Source: an uncultured Helicobacter sp. (lineage in GTDB: Bacteria; Campylobacterota; Campylobacteria; Campylobacterales; Helicobacteraceae). From it: a DNA stretch of 44,971 bases. The stretch covers positions 1-44,971 of the forward strand of contig CASFZH010000027.1 of the NCBI GenBank assembly GCA_949299115.1. The letters run 5' to 3'. Numbering within the stretch: the first letter of the stretch is position 1; each line of letters starts with the position of its first letter. Below are positions 9,334 to 16,971 of this stretch, piece by piece. Made by a program: the position numbers and the translations under genes. The notes below the pieces were generated by a model. The model did no database searches, was not told the DNA's origin, and was given only the letters and a program-made list of their open reading frames with translations.

Positions 9334-11382
9334 ATGTTTAAACGTATAAAAAAAATTACAAATCTCATAAAGCAAGATTTTCATACTGTCTCATGGTATC
9401 GAATATATCTCAATAACATATCTTGTTTAATAAGCCATAGATATCCGTTTTGCTACGATTCAGCTATACTGCGTGATTTTTTTTATACCAAATTATTAAC
9501 TCTTATTTATTCTATATTTTTATGTGGCATTGGATATTATTTATTTTTCTCAAATATGTTGTATGCTGCAACAAGAGACAATCTTTATACGACTTGGCAT
9601 ACTGCACTTTCTATGGATAAACCACCAAAACACATTCATGCCACACATCTACCTTATGCAAATCCAAATGCAAAAAAGGGCGGCACGTTAAAACTTATGG
9701 CATTGGGGGGATTTGATAGTCTTGATTTATTTGTATTAAAGGGGAGTAAAGCAGATTCTCTTAATCTTCTATACGATACGCTTATGACACAAAGCCTTGA
9801 TGAACCCTATGCTATTTATCCCTTGATTGCAGAAAGAGTAAGCATTGCCAATGATAAAAGTGGTGTGCGATTTAGTATTAATCCAAAGGCAAGATTTAAT
9901 GATGGCACTAGGATAAAAGCAGAAGATGTAAAATTTAGCTTTGATATGTTGATACAAAAAGGAGATCCAACCCAATCTCGGTATTATGCAGATGTTAAAG
10001 AAGCACGGGTGATTAATGATTCGGTGATTGAATTTTTATTTCGTAATACTGATAATAAGGAATTGCCTTTTATTCTTACTCAACTCTCTATTATTCCAAA
10101 GCACGATTATATGCAAGGTGATGTTAATATTTATGGCACACAACCTTTGCGGATTCCATTAGGAAGCGGTCCGTATGCAATCTATTCTTTTGATATTAAT
10201 AAACAGATTATTTATACACGAAATATGAATTATTGGGCAAAAGATATAATGGTAAATCGCGGTGTTTATAATTTTGATAGAATCATTATTGAATATTACA
10301 AAGATGAAAATGTGGCATTACGTGCATTTTTAGCTGGGAATTATGATTATCGTTTTGAGGCACAAGCAAAGGCATGGGCAAATGACTATAAAGGTAAGGC
10401 ATACAATGAGGGTAAATTTAAAATGCTAGAATTACATCATGGTTTGCCTGCTGGAATGCAGGGTTTTTATATGAATACTCGCAAAAAAGCCTTGCAAGAT
10501 AAAAATGTGAGAGAGGCAATTTTACAGGCATTTGATTTTGAATGGAGCAATCAATATTTATTCTATTCGCAATATAAACGCACAAGTAGCTATTATGAAA
10601 ACTCAGAATATGCACAAAGTGGTTTACTTACAGATTCTAAAAATAATTTAGAAGTGGAGATTCTCAAATCACTTGGAATCTTAACCTACAATATCAAAAC
10701 AAAAAAACTAGAAATCATGCAAGACTACAAAAATGAGATTGATTCAAGAATGCTGACCATCGCATATAAAAATCCAACGACAGCTCCTCCACATTCTAAA
10801 AGAGAGAATCTGAAATATGCGAAAAAATTACTAGAAAATGCTGGCTACAAAGTCGTTAATAATCAATTAATAGATAAAGAACATAAACCTCTGCGATTTA
10901 CAATGTTATTAAATTCTTCACTTTTTGAAAGAGTTGTATTACCTTTTAAAAAAAATCTTGCTATTTTAGGAATAACATTAGATATTCGCGTTATAGATTC
11001 GGCACAATATGAAAATAGAATAAAAAATTTTGATTACGATATCATCGTGGGCGTTATCCCACAAAGTCTATTCCCCGGAAATGAACAAGATTTCTTTTTT
11101 TCTTCACTTAGTGCTGATATATCTGGTTCTCGGAATTTCTCTGGAGTAAAAAGTAAAGCAATAGATTCACTTATTGCTTTACTCAATCAAACAAGAGAAC
11201 ATGATAAAAGAGTGGCTATTCTTAGAGCAATGGATAGAATCTTATTATGGGGGTTTTATGTGGTGCCACATTATTATAGCCCAAACTTTCGTATTGCTAT
11301 GAAAAGTAACATACAGATTCCACAATATTTTGCTCCATATAGTTCACCATTTAATCTCTATTATTATGCGTGGATAGAGTGA
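9334..11382 (+). CDS. yejA: YejA-type peptide ABC transporter substrate-binding protein
   Basis: Family 5 extracellular solute-binding protein. It resembles YejA, the binding protein of the YejABEF importer of oligopeptides and microcin C-like compounds. YejA-like stretches include PYANPNAKKGGTLKLMALGG, FDSLDLFVLKG, TLMTQSLDEPYAIYPLIAE, PLGSGPYAI, GMQGFYMNTRKKALQDKNVR and FDFEWSNQYLFYSQYKRTSSYY. The mature domain of about 600 residues has normal length. Unusually, the hydrophobic export segment (about residues 52-76, ending MLYAATRDN) is preceded by about 50 mostly polar and basic residues, with no internal Met before it; a later TTG start would give a standard signal peptide. No yejB/E/F permease or ATPase gene is in the window, so it must use transporter parts encoded elsewhere. 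It sits between two omp genes. Confidence 0.82.
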   Translation: MFKRIKKITNLIKQDFHTVSWYRIYLNNISCLISHRYPFCYDSAILRDFFYTKLLTLIYSIFLCGIGYYLFFSNMLYAATRDNLYTTWHTALSMDKPPKHIHATHLPYANPNAKKGGTLKLMALGGFDSLDLFVLKGSKADSLNLLYDTLMTQSLDEPYAIYPLIAERVSIANDKSGVRFSINPKARFNDGTRIKAEDVKFSFDMLIQKGDPTQSRYYADVKEARVINDSVIEFLFRNTDNKELPFILTQLSIIPKHDYMQGDVNIYGTQPLRIPLGSGPYAIYSFDINKQIIYTRNMNYWAKDIMVNRGVYNFDRIIIEYYKDENVALRAFLAGNYDYRFEAQAKAWANDYKGKAYNEGKFKMLELHHGLPAGMQGFYMNTRKKALQDKNVREAILQAFDFEWSNQYLFYSQYKRTSSYYENSEYAQSGLLTDSKNNLEVEILKSLGILTYNIKTKKLEIMQDYKNEIDSRMLTIAYKNPTTAPPHSKRENLKYAKKLLENAGYKVVNNQLIDKEHKPLRFTMLLNSSLFERVVLPFKKNLAILGITLDIRVIDSAQYENRIKNFDYDIIVGVIPQSLFPGNEQDFFFSSLSADISGSRNFSGVKSKAIDSLIALLNQTREHDKRVAILRAMDRILLWGFYVVPHYYSPNFRIAMKSNIQIPQYFAPYSSPFNLYYYAWIE

Positions 11383-11416
11383 TAAATTATAGATAATAGA
11401 TATTTGGAGGAATAAA

Positions 11417-12349
11417 ATGAATACATATGCTAATGCAATCTTTATAAAATATTTCATTAAAGTATCACAGCATTTTAAAACCATCATATTATATGTATGT
11501 CTTGTGATATTACAAATGACAATACCACATGAAGCAGCTGCTAAGACACAAAATATGCAAGATTCTGAAGAATATATCGTTCATGAAATTAAAGAAAACA
11601 ATGAAGCCGACATCAATCCAATATTTAAAAATCCAAAACAAGAAGCAAGCATTGGTTATTTTAGTGCACTTGGTTTAGGTGACGCTCAAACACTGAATCT
11701 CAATGGTGCCTATATCGGATATAATTATCCATGGCAATTTGGTAATAGTAAAACTAAGCTTTTTGCAACGCTATCTTTTGGTGGAGTCTCGCTTACTTCA
11801 CAAGATATTGCTGTATCGCCTTTTTATTTTGGTTTTTTAGCAGGATTTGAGGTTACCACACCTATTTCAACATCGAACATTATCTCGCATTTAGTTTTTG
11901 GTGCAGACATCGGAATGGGAATCCTCTCTTCTGGTTCAAACTTCACATTTGATACATATATTGGGTCTGATTTTGTGTATAAACGTTATGTTATTCGTCC
12001 ATTTATTGGTATTACCATCTACCCAACATTTGGCAATAATATTGGTGGATTTGGATTCTATGGTGATTTAGGATTAAAAATGTTTTATCATTTTCAACAA
12101 TCTCGTTTATTCTTTTCAGTATTGGTACGTAGAGATTTTTTTCGTAGTGATTTAGGTGTATTCGTTGTCATGCCAAATAACAAAGCAATGTATTTAGGAC
12201 CCAAATCAACAAGCTTTGAAGTTGATTTAGGGGTGGAATTGTTTACATGGAAATATTTGAATGTAAAAGGCAATATTGGTGGGCTTTATACTGTTGATTA
12301 TCCATTTATTAATGCTAATATTGGATTAAGTGCTACCTATCACTTTTAA
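11417..12349 (+). CDS. Predicted outer membrane beta-barrel protein
   Basis: A 310-residue protein whose family I do not recognise. The hydrophobic export segment is at about residues 21-42 (FKTIILYVCLVILQMTI, cleavage probably after HEAAA). A short charged region follows (residues 45-75), then about eight to ten amphipathic strands rich in Gly and aromatics (ASIGYFSALGLG, LNGAYIGYNYPW, KLFATLSFGGVSL, HLVFGADIGMGIL, YVIRPFIGITIYP, KMFYHFQQSRLFFSVLVRRDFF). The C-terminus SATYHF carries the terminal Phe of outer membrane proteins. TTGGAGG precedes the ATG. It follows yejA by 34 bases and is followed by the S4 gene after 17 bases, so co-transcription is likely. Pairing of a peptide-binding protein with two barrels suggests peptide uptake across the outer membrane, which is inference. 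Confidence 0.7.
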   Translation: MNTYANAIFIKYFIKVSQHFKTIILYVCLVILQMTIPHEAAAKTQNMQDSEEYIVHEIKENNEADINPIFKNPKQEASIGYFSALGLGDAQTLNLNGAYIGYNYPWQFGNSKTKLFATLSFGGVSLTSQDIAVSPFYFGFLAGFEVTTPISTSNIISHLVFGADIGMGILSSGSNFTFDTYIGSDFVYKRYVIRPFIGITIYPTFGNNIGGFGFYGDLGLKMFYHFQQSRLFFSVLVRRDFFRSDLGVFVVMPNNKAMYLGPKSTSFEVDLGVELFTWKYLNVKGNIGGLYTVDYPFINANIGLSATYHF

Positions 12350-12366
12350 ATAGATTGGAGGATACT

Positions 12367-12615
12367 ATGCGTATAGATAAGTTTCTTAATGCTACCAATA
12401 TCGTAAAACGTAGGACGATTGCTCAAGATATGTGTGCAAATAATGTCGTACTTATTAATAATACTGTCGCAAAAAGTGCGAAAGAGGTAAAAGTTGGTGA
12501 TATTATTACTTTGCAATTTTTAGAATCACAAAAACGATATAAAGTTTTGCAGATTCCAACACTAAAGACGATCCCCAAGAATCTCAAACATGAATATATC
12601 AAAGAGCTGCCATAG
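12367..12615 (+). CDS. S4-domain RNA-binding protein (RqcP/Hsp15-like, HP1423 family)
   Basis: An 82-residue protein consisting almost entirely of an S4 domain: MRIDKFLNATNIVKRRTIAQ, the basic helix that binds structured RNA, NNVVLINNTVAKSAKEVKVGD, then a beta strand DIITLQFLESQKRYKVLQI. Relatives are H. pylori HP1423 and Bacillus RqcP (YabO), which binds 50S ribosome-nascent chain-tRNA complexes in ribosome quality control; E. coli Hsp15 is a longer relative. The ATG at 12367 is chosen because GGAGG lies at 12357-12361; an upstream in-frame TTG at 12355 would leave no ribosome site. It is the last gene of the plus-strand block. The role is inferred from the family. Confidence 0.8.
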   Translation: MRIDKFLNATNIVKRRTIAQDMCANNVVLINNTVAKSAKEVKVGDIITLQFLESQKRYKVLQIPTLKTIPKNLKHEYIKELP

Positions 12616-13390
12616 TATCCCATTTAAGATTTTCGTATTCAAATTTCTCAAATGACTTATGCCTTTGTACTTTTATAGTGGAGCATTCATACTGAATTTT
12701 TAGGCTTTGTGTCTCATTATTATTGTCTTTAGGGCATCGTTTAAAGGTTACTCCATGCAAGTAAGGAAGTAAGTATGATTAAAAAAGTAAACAGACATAA
12801 TTATTCTTCACTCTATCTATAATAGAATAGAATGAATAATCTGCTTTGCATTCTGTTGAGCTAGTAAAGAGAGATTCTAACAATCTTAAAATTTCAAAAA
12901 TGTAATAATATTGCATCATTTTTTATTTTTTTTACCTATTCATGAACCTTAGGCTTAGTGGATTATGGAAACCTTAAGAATACAATATCATTAATGTATT
13001 CGTATATCTACATTTAAAATCAAAGTCATTTCACATTTACAATCAAAGTGTAGTCATTTTTATTCTATTTAGTAAGAGTAAGACTGTAATTTTAAACATG
13101 CAATGTAGGCTTATATTAAATAGTAATAGAGGCATTATTGAATGGATATTGGATAATTTCTCTATGCAGGAAACAAAAGTTAAGAAGATGAATGTTGTTT
13201 ATAAGATATTATAACAATACCATATTGTTAGGTTTGCATACGTTAAAGACTTCATTAACAAGGGCAAAGTCTTTTTGCACATTTGCTTGTGTGCGTTCAA
13301 TGTTTTCATTAATAGCCTTTCATTATGATTCTGTGTATTATCATTGTGTAATATTTGACAAACATCGTAATAGAATACAATAGCAGGGAT
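12616..13390. other. Decayed stretch without intact genes
   Basis: No supportable gene. TTTAAAGGTTACTCCATGCAA near 12749 resembles the block at 664-683. On the minus strand 13209-13319 a 36-codon frame (contains NENIERTQANVQKDFALVN and ends before a TAA) has protein-like composition and could be the 3' remnant of a lost gene, but it has no start and I do not recognise it. The plus-strand frame 13192-13383 is its antisense shadow. Confidence 0.4.
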
Positions 13391-13690
13391 TCTAGATTCT
13401 CATACACACATGTTAATCCGTCATGTTGAGGATATGAAGTATCCGAAACATCTAAAATTTTAGAATCTAGAAAGATTCTAGATTCTGTATTGTAGAATCT
13501 ACACTTTAGATATTTCGGGTTTTACCCTCAATATGACAAAGATTCTAGATTCTAAAAAATTCATGAGTTCTTAAACATTTAGATGTTTCACATTCGCTCA
13601 ACATGACTTGGGTTTGTCATATTGAGCATAGCGAACTATCTATAATGCAGAATCTAGAATCTAAGGGTATAGAATCTACAAGAAAACCCT
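13391..13690. repeat. Cluster of palindromic repeats (family I)
   Basis: Several copies in both orientations: 13391-13480 (near-identical to 6561-6650), 13505-13550 (reverse, TTTAGATATTTCG..CTCAATATGAC), 13573-13605 (reverse) and 13614-13665, all joined by GATTCTAGAATCT-type palindromes. The cluster begins about 130 bases beyond the end of the truncated hsdM remnant and may have contributed to its loss. Confidence 0.75.
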
Positions 13691-13816
13691 ACAATAGATT
13701 CTAAGAATCTTAAAAACTATTTATAGAATCTTAAATATCCCAAATATCTTTAATTCTCACTTCCTAACGTAATAGAGAATCTAAGAATCTATCTCATTTG
13801 TAAGCATTTGTAGATT

Positions 13817-14032
13817 CTATACATTCTTGATTCCCTTATATACTTGTGTGAGAATCTTTAGCTTTTCTTTATGAAAATCTGATAGGCATTTGATAAAAAA
13901 CATAGTGAGGACATAATCTTTATAATCACTCTCATCTATCGTACCCCTGAAACTACCAAAAGCTTGCCAAACTACTGCATTTCTTGTTGATTGTGTTGTT
14001 TTTAGCATAGACATTTGATTAAATTTGCACAA
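13817..14032 (-). pseudogene. HsdM remnant (N-terminal 71 residues of a Type I methyltransferase)
   Basis: The frame encodes WQAFGSFRGTIDESDYKDYVLTMFFIKCLSDF, the signature of the helical N-terminal domain (HsdM_N) of Type I modification subunits (compare the LRGxxDxxxYKDYVLxxxFxKYLSD pattern). It stops after 71 residues, and no downstream sequence encodes the methyltransferase core (no NPPY or GxGG motif), so the gene is truncated; a repeat cluster follows further downstream. It lies just downstream of an hsdS-like remnant, giving an S-then-M order that differs from the intact system at 24326-32056. It is the last recognisable cassette of the island on this side. Confidence 0.7.
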
Positions 14033-14079
14033 AATGTATCAAAAATGGCTTTTTATAATTGCTTTTTTATCGCGATGTG

Positions 14080-14576
14080 CTACTGCAAAAGTATAAGCTC
14101 TTTATTTGCAGTATCTATACAATTTATAATACACTTTTGCTTTTGAAATGAATTTTGTGGTATAACAATACCACCTACATCAAAAGCTTTATCATTTTTA
14201 TTCTTGTACCCAATATCTCTTTTATCAAAGATTGTTGTGTCTCGGAGCTATTAAGAAAATAAGCATGAATTTGGGATAAAAACGCTATCTTGTATTCTGA
14301 TATTCGCTACCAATGAAAAATAGAGCGTATCATTATAAGTTTATCGATATATCGCAAAATTTGGACTATGCAAACGCATGACAATATCATTTTGTAAAGC
14401 AAGACATCTTTTATTTTCTGCTTTGAAACAAAAGATTCTCATTATAAATAACATTTTCTCTAAAGGCTTTTAAAGAAGAGTGTTTGATAGGAAAATGACT
14501 GATTATCCATTGGTATTGTTCTATGTCTTGCTAAAATATGACCAACAGCTATCTGTGCTATATCTGAAAGATACAT
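14080..14576 (-). pseudogene. Frameshifted HsdS-like specificity subunit remnant
   Basis: Reading through several frame changes gives a specificity-subunit-like chain: starts MYLSDIAQIAVGHILARHR, then FRENVIYNENLLFQSRK, NDIVMRLHSPNFAIY, NDTLYFSLVANIRIQDSVFIP, FLNSSETQQSLIKEILGTR, DVGGIVIPQNSFQKQKCI and a final IDTANKELILLQ. The pattern (opening LSDIAxIxxG, mid DIxMR, late FLNSxxxQxxL..GTxI and IPxxxxQxxI) is that of single-recognition-domain HsdS proteins. No frame is open throughout, so it is non-functional. It starts 29 bases after the 43-bp linker tail at 14605-14647, in the same relation as intact cassettes have to their linkers. Recognition is from my own translation; exact frameshift positions are approximate. 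Confidence 0.6.
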
Positions 14577-14604
14577 CACAATACCTTTTTATAATACATT
14601 TAGG

Positions 14605-14647
14605 ACTTTCTCCCGTCCTCTAGCACTTTGGAATCTCCATTAGAATC
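14605..14647 (-). repeat. 43-bp direct repeat, copy A (3' end of the dehydrogenase gene)
   Basis: Matches the last codons (DSNGESKVLEDGRK) of the gene at 42875-44842 with about two mismatches. It reads ..SKVLEDGRK on the minus strand. It is joined on its right to the UTR and 3' half of an Mrr-like gene, as in copies B and D. It resembles an attachment-site duplication. Confidence 0.85.
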
Positions 14648-14712
14648 AACTAAATATTATAACATAGGATAAATTTGCTATTTATTTTATAATAACCTTT
14701 AATGTCGCAACT

Positions 14713-14939
14713 TTATGATATATACGCCACAATCTTATACTCCACATCATTTTCCTCTAAAAACTTTTTCACCATAGTCAAGATTCTCACAGCTGGTTAT
14801 GAAAACTCGCCTTATATTCTTTTTAGCAAATATTTTTTGGTTTTTTCTCTAAATACGCTGCACAATCGCCCCAAGAATGTATAAATGGTAGGATTCGTAA
14901 ATGCTCCTGCTTTACCTGTTTGTACTCCCAATTTTTGCA
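14713..14939 (-). pseudogene. Mrr-like nuclease remnant, linker copy A
   Basis: Homologous at the DNA level to the C-terminal 70 or so codons of the intact Mrr-like gene (21988-22203), for example CATAGTCAAGATTCTCACAGC and AATATTTTTTGGTTTTTTCT. Compared with that gene it carries an extra AAGAATGTATAAATGGTAG-like insertion also present in copies C and D, and small indels that destroy the frame. It is cut off at the codons for the QCKNW catalytic motif, immediately next to the stop codon of the Gp37/Gp68 gene. Confidence 0.8.
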
Positions 14940-15728
14940 TTAGATAAGCAAGGTTTCTTTACCCCTCATGCTTGATTCTATTCCGTTTGAATTGCTTATT
15001 GTAAATTTTGGATATTCTCTATACAGTTTATTACCTAGCAAGGCACCATTTTCTTTTTTATTTCGCCTTATGCCATCGCTACCCCAAGTTCCCCATTGTT
15101 TGAAGAAAAAGGCTACTTTTTGTTTCTCACATTGCTTTTTGATATTTAAAACCCAAGATTCTTGCATAGCCCTTGCACTACTCCCACTCTCTCCACCAAC
15201 AATTACCCAATCAATCCCGCTTAAATCAAGCTCACCCAAATCGCTTATCAAAGGTTCGCAAGAAAGCCATTTAACTTTTGCTTCCAAATCTCGCACTAAA
15301 TCTATTCTGTGTTTTACTCTTTGAGATTCTACAGTTGTACCTAGCCAAACATTTTGAGGAATAGGATTTTGCAAAAAATATTCTCTCATTCTTTGTGGGC
15401 GTTTAGTAAGAATTTGGTATTGATGATGTGGGGTTTTAGTAATAATCTCCATTATAGAATCTAAAAATGATAATTGCATTTTTTCGTGAAATACATCACT
15501 CATAGAATTTACAAAATAGAGTGTTGGTTTTTTGTTTTTTAGAGGTTCATTTAAGCGATGAGGTAGCATTGTAAATTGAAAGCCATTTTTATAATCTTTG
15601 TTGCCCATAGCTTGAAGTCGTTTTGCCATAGTTTCTGCATAGCAATTTTTACACCCACTACTTACCTTATTGCACCCAATAGTTGGATTCCAGCTTGCTT
15701 GTGTCCATTCAATTTTAGTTGGTTTCAT
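14940..15728 (-). CDS. Phage Gp37/Gp68 family (DUF5131) three-cysteine protein
   Basis: 262 residues matching the Gp37/Gp68 family: KIEWTQASWNPTIGC near the start, then the three-Cys motif CNKVSSGCKNCYAE (about residues 19-32), FVNSMSDVFHE, QILTKRPQRM, NVWLGTTVE, WLSCEPLI, DWVIVGGESG and FFFKQWG. The cysteine pattern and barrel-like layout suggest a radical-SAM-like iron-sulfur enzyme; the reaction is not known to me. It shares one base (TAATG) with the end of tcmP, so the two are translationally coupled. The pairing is family-typical, because TcmP was named as the three-Cys-motif partner. Its stop codon abuts the Mrr remnant of the linker. It is the last gene of the res-mod-tcmP operon. Confidence 0.85.
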   Translation of the reverse strand: MKPTKIEWTQASWNPTIGCNKVSSGCKNCYAETMAKRLQAMGNKDYKNGFQFTMLPHRLNEPLKNKKPTLYFVNSMSDVFHEKMQLSFLDSIMEIITKTPHHQYQILTKRPQRMREYFLQNPIPQNVWLGTTVESQRVKHRIDLVRDLEAKVKWLSCEPLISDLGELDLSGIDWVIVGGESGSSARAMQESWVLNIKKQCEKQKVAFFFKQWGTWGSDGIRRNKKENGALLGNKLYREYPKFTISNSNGIESSMRGKETLLI

Positions 15729-16960
15729 TAAAATTTAAACCTTTGTTGCTTGGTTCGCTTTATAATATGGTCTAGTTTGATGTTTTTATGATTCTTAACA
15801 AGCTTATTGGTTTTTGGATTAATTATTTCAATGTCGCCATATAATAAATATTCTTTTAGTGATTCTTGTATAACCTCTATTGTTGCTGGAGTATGATTAA
15901 TTTCCGACTTAATAAGTTCTCCAAATGTTTTAGCACTATGCTTTGCAACTTTTTCATCTATTTGACTTTCAATGCACTTTAAACTTTTATTTTTATCCTC
16001 TTCTGCAAACAAAAAAGTATTGAATGTTTCTATATCTTTTGTTGAATATCCAAACATATCAAGCCCACTTCCACCATAATGAATAAATGAGTTATAATAC
16101 TCATAATGAAGTTTTACCATTTCATTTCTTGCTATTGGGTGATTACTAAAATGCAACAACCAATATGCCCTATGAGTTTCTCTACCTTTGATAAAAAATG
16201 GCGTATAAAAACAAGCCCCAACCTGTTGTATAATGCCATTCAACAATGCTGCTCTTAAAGCATTTCTATTTCTATCATCTTCTTGTTTTGTATCAAGCAA
16301 ATATTCTATGTTGCACATATCCAAACCAAGATTTGATAAGGCTGTTATATTTTTTTCAGAAAGATAATCAATTAAGCTATCACAAGCAAATGTTAAGATA
16401 ATTTCAGCATTTTTAAAAGAAGTTAAAATATTTCGAATTGTAGATATATTGGCATCACTGTATCCATATTGATCTAAAATAAATATTGCTTTATTGTATT
16501 TTTTATCTCGCAACTCTTTAATGATTCTTTGATATGTTGTTGCAAACTCTCCATTAACCACAGCTGCATTATTTTTAAAATTTCTTTGATTGATAGCTTG
16601 AATTAGAAAATCGTATATCTTTTTGTCCTTCTCAATACAATACACAGGAATATCAAATTTTACTAACCCCCGATTATCATTTTGTCTTTGTAATGTAATT
16701 TCTGTTTTTACCCTTTGTATTGTTTCAAGTATTCTTAGGGGACTGCCAAAGATTTCATTTCCTTTGAAATTATAAATTCCACCACCCGAAAAACCATCAA
16801 TAATTGCAAATTTTAATGTAGTTGAAAAAGGATGAATGGTTAAATGCTTCATATATGCTTCTAGATATTTTTCAATAATGTTGAGTTTTACTAAACTATG
16901 CTCTTCTATTGTCGGCAAAGCACCGCCAATTTCCCAATGATATTTTTTACTTTTAGCCAT
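15728..16960 (-). CDS. tcmP: Three-Cys-motif partner protein TcmP
   Basis: 410 residues resembling TcmP. The N-terminal EEHSLVKLNIIEKYLEAYMK is followed by FAIIDGFSGGGIY, a D-x-F-x-G-x-G element like motif I of SAM-dependent methyltransferases, then GSPLRIL. VYCIEKD and AIFILDQYGYSD (about residue 165) occupy the positions of acidic and motif IV-like elements. The C-terminal third is helical and basic. The start is the ATG at 16960 with AGGAG eight bases upstream; a longer frame start would lie inside mod. It begins 11 bases after the mod stop codon and overlaps the Gp37/Gp68 gene by one base. The partnership with that gene is known; the biochemical role is not. Its placement in a restriction operon suggests a nucleic-acid modification or defence role (inference). 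Confidence 0.85.
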   Translation of the reverse strand: MAKSKKYHWEIGGALPTIEEHSLVKLNIIEKYLEAYMKHLTIHPFSTTLKFAIIDGFSGGGIYNFKGNEIFGSPLRILETIQRVKTEITLQRQNDNRGLVKFDIPVYCIEKDKKIYDFLIQAINQRNFKNNAAVVNGEFATTYQRIIKELRDKKYNKAIFILDQYGYSDANISTIRNILTSFKNAEIILTFACDSLIDYLSEKNITALSNLGLDMCNIEYLLDTKQEDDRNRNALRAALLNGIIQQVGACFYTPFFIKGRETHRAYWLLHFSNHPIARNEMVKLHYEYYNSFIHYGGSGLDMFGYSTKDIETFNTFLFAEEDKNKSLKCIESQIDEKVAKHSAKTFGELIKSEINHTPATIEVIQESLKEYLLYGDIEIINPKTNKLVKNHKNIKLDHIIKRTKQQRFKF

Positions 16961-16971
16961 TATTTCTCCTA

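Noticed and set aside
13192..13383. 63-residue plus-strand frame
   Set aside because: No ribosome site; it overlaps a more protein-like minus-strand remnant whose identity is also unclear.
13391..13690. CRISPR array suspected from repeated short motifs
   Set aside because: Unit spacing is irregular, orientation alternates and spacers are themselves palindromic repeats; no cas genes are present.
14702..14884. 60-residue plus-strand frame
   Set aside because: It is antisense to the Mrr remnant of linker A.
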